Shown: positions 60,626-64,000 of the stretch, in pieces | How positions within the stretch are numbered: position 1 is the stretch's first letter | How the letters are laid out: each line of letters begins with the position of its first letter | Assembly: GCA_949383255.1 (NCBI GenBank) | Contig: CASJPF010000001.1 | Span: forward strand, 62,001 to 126,000 | DNA from: Lachnospiraceae bacterium | GTDB lineage: Bacteria; Bacillota; Clostridia; Lachnospirales; Lachnospiraceae | Direction: 5' to 3' | Length of the DNA stretch: 64,000 bases | Notes under the pieces: generated by a model | What the model saw: the letters and a program-made list of their open reading frames with translations, nothing else | Databases searched by the model: none | What the model was told of the DNA's origin: nothing | Translations under genes and position numbers: made by a program

Positions 60626-62884
60626 TTAATAATTGTTCATTGGGTCAAAATCAAACTGCACACTGTCTGCATTCCACTCCATTGCATGAATCGTCTGCTC
60701 CAGTGCGTCTTTGACTGCTGTCAATACTTGATATTCCCTGTGCTTAATGTAAAAAATATATCGATAAATGTCATTAATCTTGCCAATACATGCCTCTGTC
60801 GGCCCTATTAAGACCAATCTCTGGTCGCCAAACTGCCGTTTCGCCTGCGCTGCTAACATATCTGCTTGTTCTGCACCTAATTTTTCATTGTCAGATAGTA
60901 CGAGTACTGCCATCATATGTGCAGCTGGCGGATACATCATTATATCACGATAAGCGATTTCATCCGCATAAAAATGCTCATAATCCTGATTCGCAGCATG
61001 AACAACTGCATAGTGTTCTGGCTGATATGTCTGTATCACAACCTCTCCGGGAAGTGCACCTCTTCCTGCTCTGCCTGCTGCCTGTGTAAGCAGTTGAAAA
61101 GTGCGCTCACCTGCCCGATAGTCCCCAGCATGCAAAGACATATCAGCCGCCAGTATTCCCACCAGTGTAACTTTTGCAAAATCATGTCCCTTCACAATCA
61201 TCTGCGTCCCTACAAGAATGTCAGCCCCTTCATTGGCAAACTGAGATAAAATCTGCTCATAGCTGTTTTTGGTCTTCGTCGTATCAGCATCCATGCGAAG
61301 CACACGCGCCGCCGGAAACTCTTTGTGCAAAAGTTCTTCAATTTGCTGCGTACCTGCTCGAAAACCCAAAATATACTTAGATCCACATTGAGGGCAATTT
61401 GTTACTCCTGGCATCATATAACCACAGTAGTGACAAACCAACTTGCTATTTTTCTGAAAACGGTCTGTGTGCTCAGACAAGGATACATCACAGTGTGGGC
61501 ACTTCATAACGTGCCCACAAGCCCGACAGGATACAAATCCCGCATATCCCCTGCGATTAAGAAACAGAATTGTCTGTTCTCTTTTTTGTAACCGGTCTGC
61601 AATCAGGCTGTAGAGCCGTCTGCTAAAAATCGAACGATTTCCAGTTTTTAGCTCATCGCGCAAGTCCTCCACATACACTCTGGGTAACTGACCACCTGCA
61701 AGTCGCTCTTTTAAAGTAAAAAGCTGAATCTCTCCCTTCTTTGCCCTATAATAAGACTCAATGGACGGTGTTGCTGATCCCAAAACCAAACTGGCATTTT
61801 TCATTTGACACAGCTCACCAGCCACTTCCCTTGCATGATACTTTGGCATACTTTCACTCTTGTAGCTATTTTCATGCTCCTCGTCAATAATCACAAGTCC
61901 AAGCCGTTCAAATGGCGTAAACAGCGCAGACCGCGGACCAATCATAATGTCAATGTCCCCCTGCGCTGCGCGCTCATACTGATCAGAACGCTCACCCGCT
62001 GAGAGCCGGGAGTTCATCACAGATACCCTGTCGCCAAAACGCTGGTAAAAACGCACCAAGGTCTGATAAGTAAGTGCGATTTCTGGTATCAGCATAATTG
62101 CTTGCCTACCCTCATTTAGCATCTGTTCTATCAATTCCATATAAACTTCTGTCTTACCGCTTCCAGTCACTCCATGAATCAGATATGTGCTGCGAATACC
62201 TGTCTTGTAATCTTTCATAATACTCATTACAATCGTGCGCTGGCTCTCAGAAAGTTGTTTTTTCTTCCACCCATCCAACTCTGCCATCATTCCCGGCAGT
62301 ACATTCCGATAAGTGTCCTCTGCCTGTATCTCGACCAATCCAGCCTTTTCCAATGCCTGTATCGTCTGATTTGTAACATTTAGCTTACTTGTAACCAATG
62401 TATATGGCAGTGTTGGCTGCGTTGCCAATTCCTTCATTAAACGCGCTTTTGCATTTTGGTGTTTTTTTGCAAACTCCTCTGCCTTCGCCATCGCTGTATT
62501 CATATCAGCCTTACAGATTACTGTCTTTTTGACTACCTGTTTTAACTTCTGTTTTACTGGCAGCACCGTCTTTAATGCAGCAATCATAGTAGAACCATAA
62601 TTTTCTCTAATCCACCATGCTAACCTAAGCGAATCTCCCTGCGCACTGACACCATCTTTCACAATAGAATCTATATACTTTAATTTTTTTTCATCGTATT
62701 CCACGCGGTCTGTAATTTCCATTACATACCCTTTCATCCGCTTATTTCCACGCCCAAAAGGTATTATCACTGCCATTCCAACTGTTAACTTTCCCATCAA
62801 TTTCTCTGGTATGCGATACTGAAAAGGCCGATCAACTTTCTCATGGGATATATCCACAATAATATTCGCAAATCTGCCTGTCAT
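60626..62884 (-). CDS. priA: Primosomal replication protein N' (PriA helicase)
   Basis: A 752-residue superfamily-2 DNA helicase that restarts stalled forks. N-terminal DNA-binding domain, P-loop HGVTGSGKTEVYM, DEAH-type box VIIDEEHENSYK, and the central zinc module with eight Cys (CRACGHVMKCPHC, CHYCGYMMPGVTNCPQCG), then motifs V-VI (GTQMIVKGHDF, QAAGRAGRG). ATG overlaps the murE stop by 4 bp (ATGA). def follows 28 bp later. All standard. Confidence 0.97.
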   Translation of the reverse strand: MTGRFANIIVDISHEKVDRPFQYRIPEKLMGKLTVGMAVIIPFGRGNKRMKGYVMEITDRVEYDEKKLKYIDSIVKDGVSAQGDSLRLAWWIRENYGSTMIAALKTVLPVKQKLKQVVKKTVICKADMNTAMAKAEEFAKKHQNAKARLMKELATQPTLPYTLVTSKLNVTNQTIQALEKAGLVEIQAEDTYRNVLPGMMAELDGWKKKQLSESQRTIVMSIMKDYKTGIRSTYLIHGVTGSGKTEVYMELIEQMLNEGRQAIMLIPEIALTYQTLVRFYQRFGDRVSVMNSRLSAGERSDQYERAAQGDIDIMIGPRSALFTPFERLGLVIIDEEHENSYKSESMPKYHAREVAGELCQMKNASLVLGSATPSIESYYRAKKGEIQLFTLKERLAGGQLPRVYVEDLRDELKTGNRSIFSRRLYSLIADRLQKREQTILFLNRRGYAGFVSCRACGHVMKCPHCDVSLSEHTDRFQKNSKLVCHYCGYMMPGVTNCPQCGSKYILGFRAGTQQIEELLHKEFPAARVLRMDADTTKTKNSYEQILSQFANEGADILVGTQMIVKGHDFAKVTLVGILAADMSLHAGDYRAGERTFQLLTQAAGRAGRGALPGEVVIQTYQPEHYAVVHAANQDYEHFYADEIAYRDIMMYPPAAHMMAVLVLSDNEKLGAEQADMLAAQAKRQFGDQRLVLIGPTEACIGKINDIYRYIFYIKHREYQVLTAVKDALEQTIHAMEWNADSVQFDFDPMNNY

Positions 62885-64000
62885 TGCTTCTTTTGTCTCC
62901 TGTCCAGAGCAAGTTCCTCCAAAATTTCCTGAATCATCACTCGTTCATCCATTGGGTATTTTTCCCCCTTAATCTCTTGATAATCCTCGTGTCCCTTTCC
63001 AGCAAGCACGATAATATCTCCTTTTTCCCCATGTGTAATTGCGTATTTAATTGCCTCCCTGCGGTCACAGATCTCAATGTACTTTCCTTCTGTCTTGCCA
63101 ATACCAATCTTAATATCCTCAATAATATCCTGCGGTTCTTCAAAGCGCGGATTGTCCGAAGTGATAATCGTAAAATCCGCTAACTTTCCACTTACCTCGC
63201 CCATCTCATAGCGTCTAAGTTTTGAGCGGTTCCCACCACAGCCAAACAAACATACCAGACGGTGGGGTTGATATTCCCGCAATGTGGTGAGCAGACTTTC
63301 CAACGCCATAGCATTATGTGCATAATCAATCATTAGCGTAAAATCGTCTGACGCCTTTACCATCTCAATTCTGCCCTTCACTTTTGCTCTTAGAAGAGCA
63401 TTTTTTATATCCTGTTCTCCCACACCAAAATGTCGGCAAATTGCAATAGCAGTCAGTACATTGTAAGCACTGAATTTTCCGGGAATATCTGTCTCAATCT
63501 CAAGATTCATTAGCCCTGACACCTTAAAATCAATTCCCAAATATCCTGCGCCCGTCACCAATTTTAAATCACTCCCGCGCAGATCTGCACGCTCCTCAAA
63601 GCCATATGTTTCCAATGAACAAGTATGCCCTGCAGTAACCTGTTGCCAATGCTTATCATCACTGTTTATAATTCCGACCTTACACTGGCGAAACAGCATT
63701 GCCTTGCATGACAAATACTCCGCAAAATCCGCATGTTCCCCCGGCGCAATATGGTCCGGCTCAATGTTGGTAAATATGCCATAATCAAAAATAAACCCTT
63801 GGGTTCGATGCATCTTAAATCCCTGTGAAGACGCTTCCATTACAACCACTTGACAGCCCGCATCTTTCATTTGCTTAAAATACTGCTGCAAATCATAAGC
63901 TTCAGGCGTCGTATGTGATGAGGGAATCACCTTTTCCCCAATAATTATTTCAATCGTACCTATCAAACCAACCTTATAACCTGCTTTTTCCAATATGTAT
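62881..64000 (-). CDS. murE: UDP-MurNAc-tripeptide synthetase (partial, N-terminus off window)
   Basis: The C-terminal 373 or so residues of a Mur ligase that adds the third amino acid to peptidoglycan precursor; the frame is open to the right edge, and the first ATP-binding residues (GKTT) and start lie outside. Visible: MEASSQGFKMHRTQGFIFDYGIFTNIEPDH, DYAHNAMALESLLTTLRE, and LFGCGGNR. The DNPR segment in ITSDNPRFEEP is the meso-diaminopimelate selectivity motif, whereas Lys-adding enzymes differ here. This matches a DAP-type wall. It overlaps priA by 4 bp. Confidence 0.95.
   Translation of the reverse strand, partial: YILEKAGYKVGLIGTIEIIIGEKVIPSSHTTPEAYDLQQYFKQMKDAGCQVVVMEASSQGFKMHRTQGFIFDYGIFTNIEPDHIAPGEHADFAEYLSCKAMLFRQCKVGIINSDDKHWQQVTAGHTCSLETYGFEERADLRGSDLKLVTGAGYLGIDFKVSGLMNLEIETDIPGKFSAYNVLTAIAICRHFGVGEQDIKNALLRAKVKGRIEMVKASDDFTLMIDYAHNAMALESLLTTLREYQPHRLVCLFGCGGNRSKLRRYEMGEVSGKLADFTIITSDNPRFEEPQDIIEDIKIGIGKTEGKYIEICDRREAIKYAITHGEKGDIIVLAGKGHEDYQEIKGEKYPMDERVMIQEILEELALDRRQKKQ

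Overview
The window looks like a chromosomal segment of a low-GC anaerobic Firmicute, most likely a gut Lachnospiraceae-type Clostridium. This is inferred from gene content, not from a marker gene. It carries a single-chain clostridial-type PurL, the Firmicute cell-growth cluster murE-priA-def-fmt-yugP-rsmB-rlmN-stp-prkC-rsgA-rpe, glycogen and pectin/uronate genes, strong GGAGG ribosome binding sites, and a MurE with the DNPR meso-diaminopimelate motif. Most genes lie on the minus strand. No tRNA, rRNA, CRISPR array or prophage was seen.

Layout. 1-2.5 kb: a membrane hybrid histidine kinase that runs off the left edge. 2.6-11.2 kb: purL, a substrate-binding lipoprotein next to a chemoreceptor, and a PurF-like protein that lacks the N-terminal nucleophile Cys. 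11.3-14.1 kb: a zinc/cadmium efflux locus (ArsR-type sensor, stand-alone HMA protein, P1B-type ATPase) with interspersed hairpin repeats. 14.3-16.5 kb: ahpC plus an AhpF whose domains are in permuted order. 16.7-25.7 kb: two small XRE regulators, mutY, a second hybrid kinase, a GNAT, a MATE transporter, a hidden 44-residue FeoB-associated Cys-rich protein, ldh, and a small operon of an unknown gene, TetR and a thioesterase. 25.7-30.8 kb: IS200/IS605-type material (a deleted tnpB with its RNA end, an intact tnpB, a decayed tnpB), VanZ, a second chemoreceptor and a possible small RNA. 30.9-39.4 kb: glgX, kduI, lacI-uxaC, a collapsed two-component pseudogene and a GH2 glycosidase. 39.5-46.9 kb: azlCD, nfi, a tandem-duplicated unknown protein, a flippase-like protein with a papain-like hydrolase, a GT2 glycosyltransferase and an unknown helical protein. 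47.0-50.9 kb: lacI-glgP behind a 52-bp palindrome, and cheY. 51-64 kb: the conserved cell wall, translation and Ser/Thr-kinase cluster.

Functionally, glgX and glgP release stored glycogen, while kduI, uxaC and a GH2 enzyme, with one LacI regulator, point to plant-polysaccharide uronate use. The two chemoreceptors, a CheY and two large hybrid kinases indicate a sensing, probably motile, lifestyle; ahpCF handles peroxide.

The most distinctive non-coding feature is the density of small palindromic repeats. At least four families occur (GAGTAGGGAAG hairpins with a structured tail, GTAACAGTTCAG elements, TTACTATTCATG elements, and one GGAACTGTTCAG element). Several copies supply stop codons, C-terminal codons or terminators to host genes.
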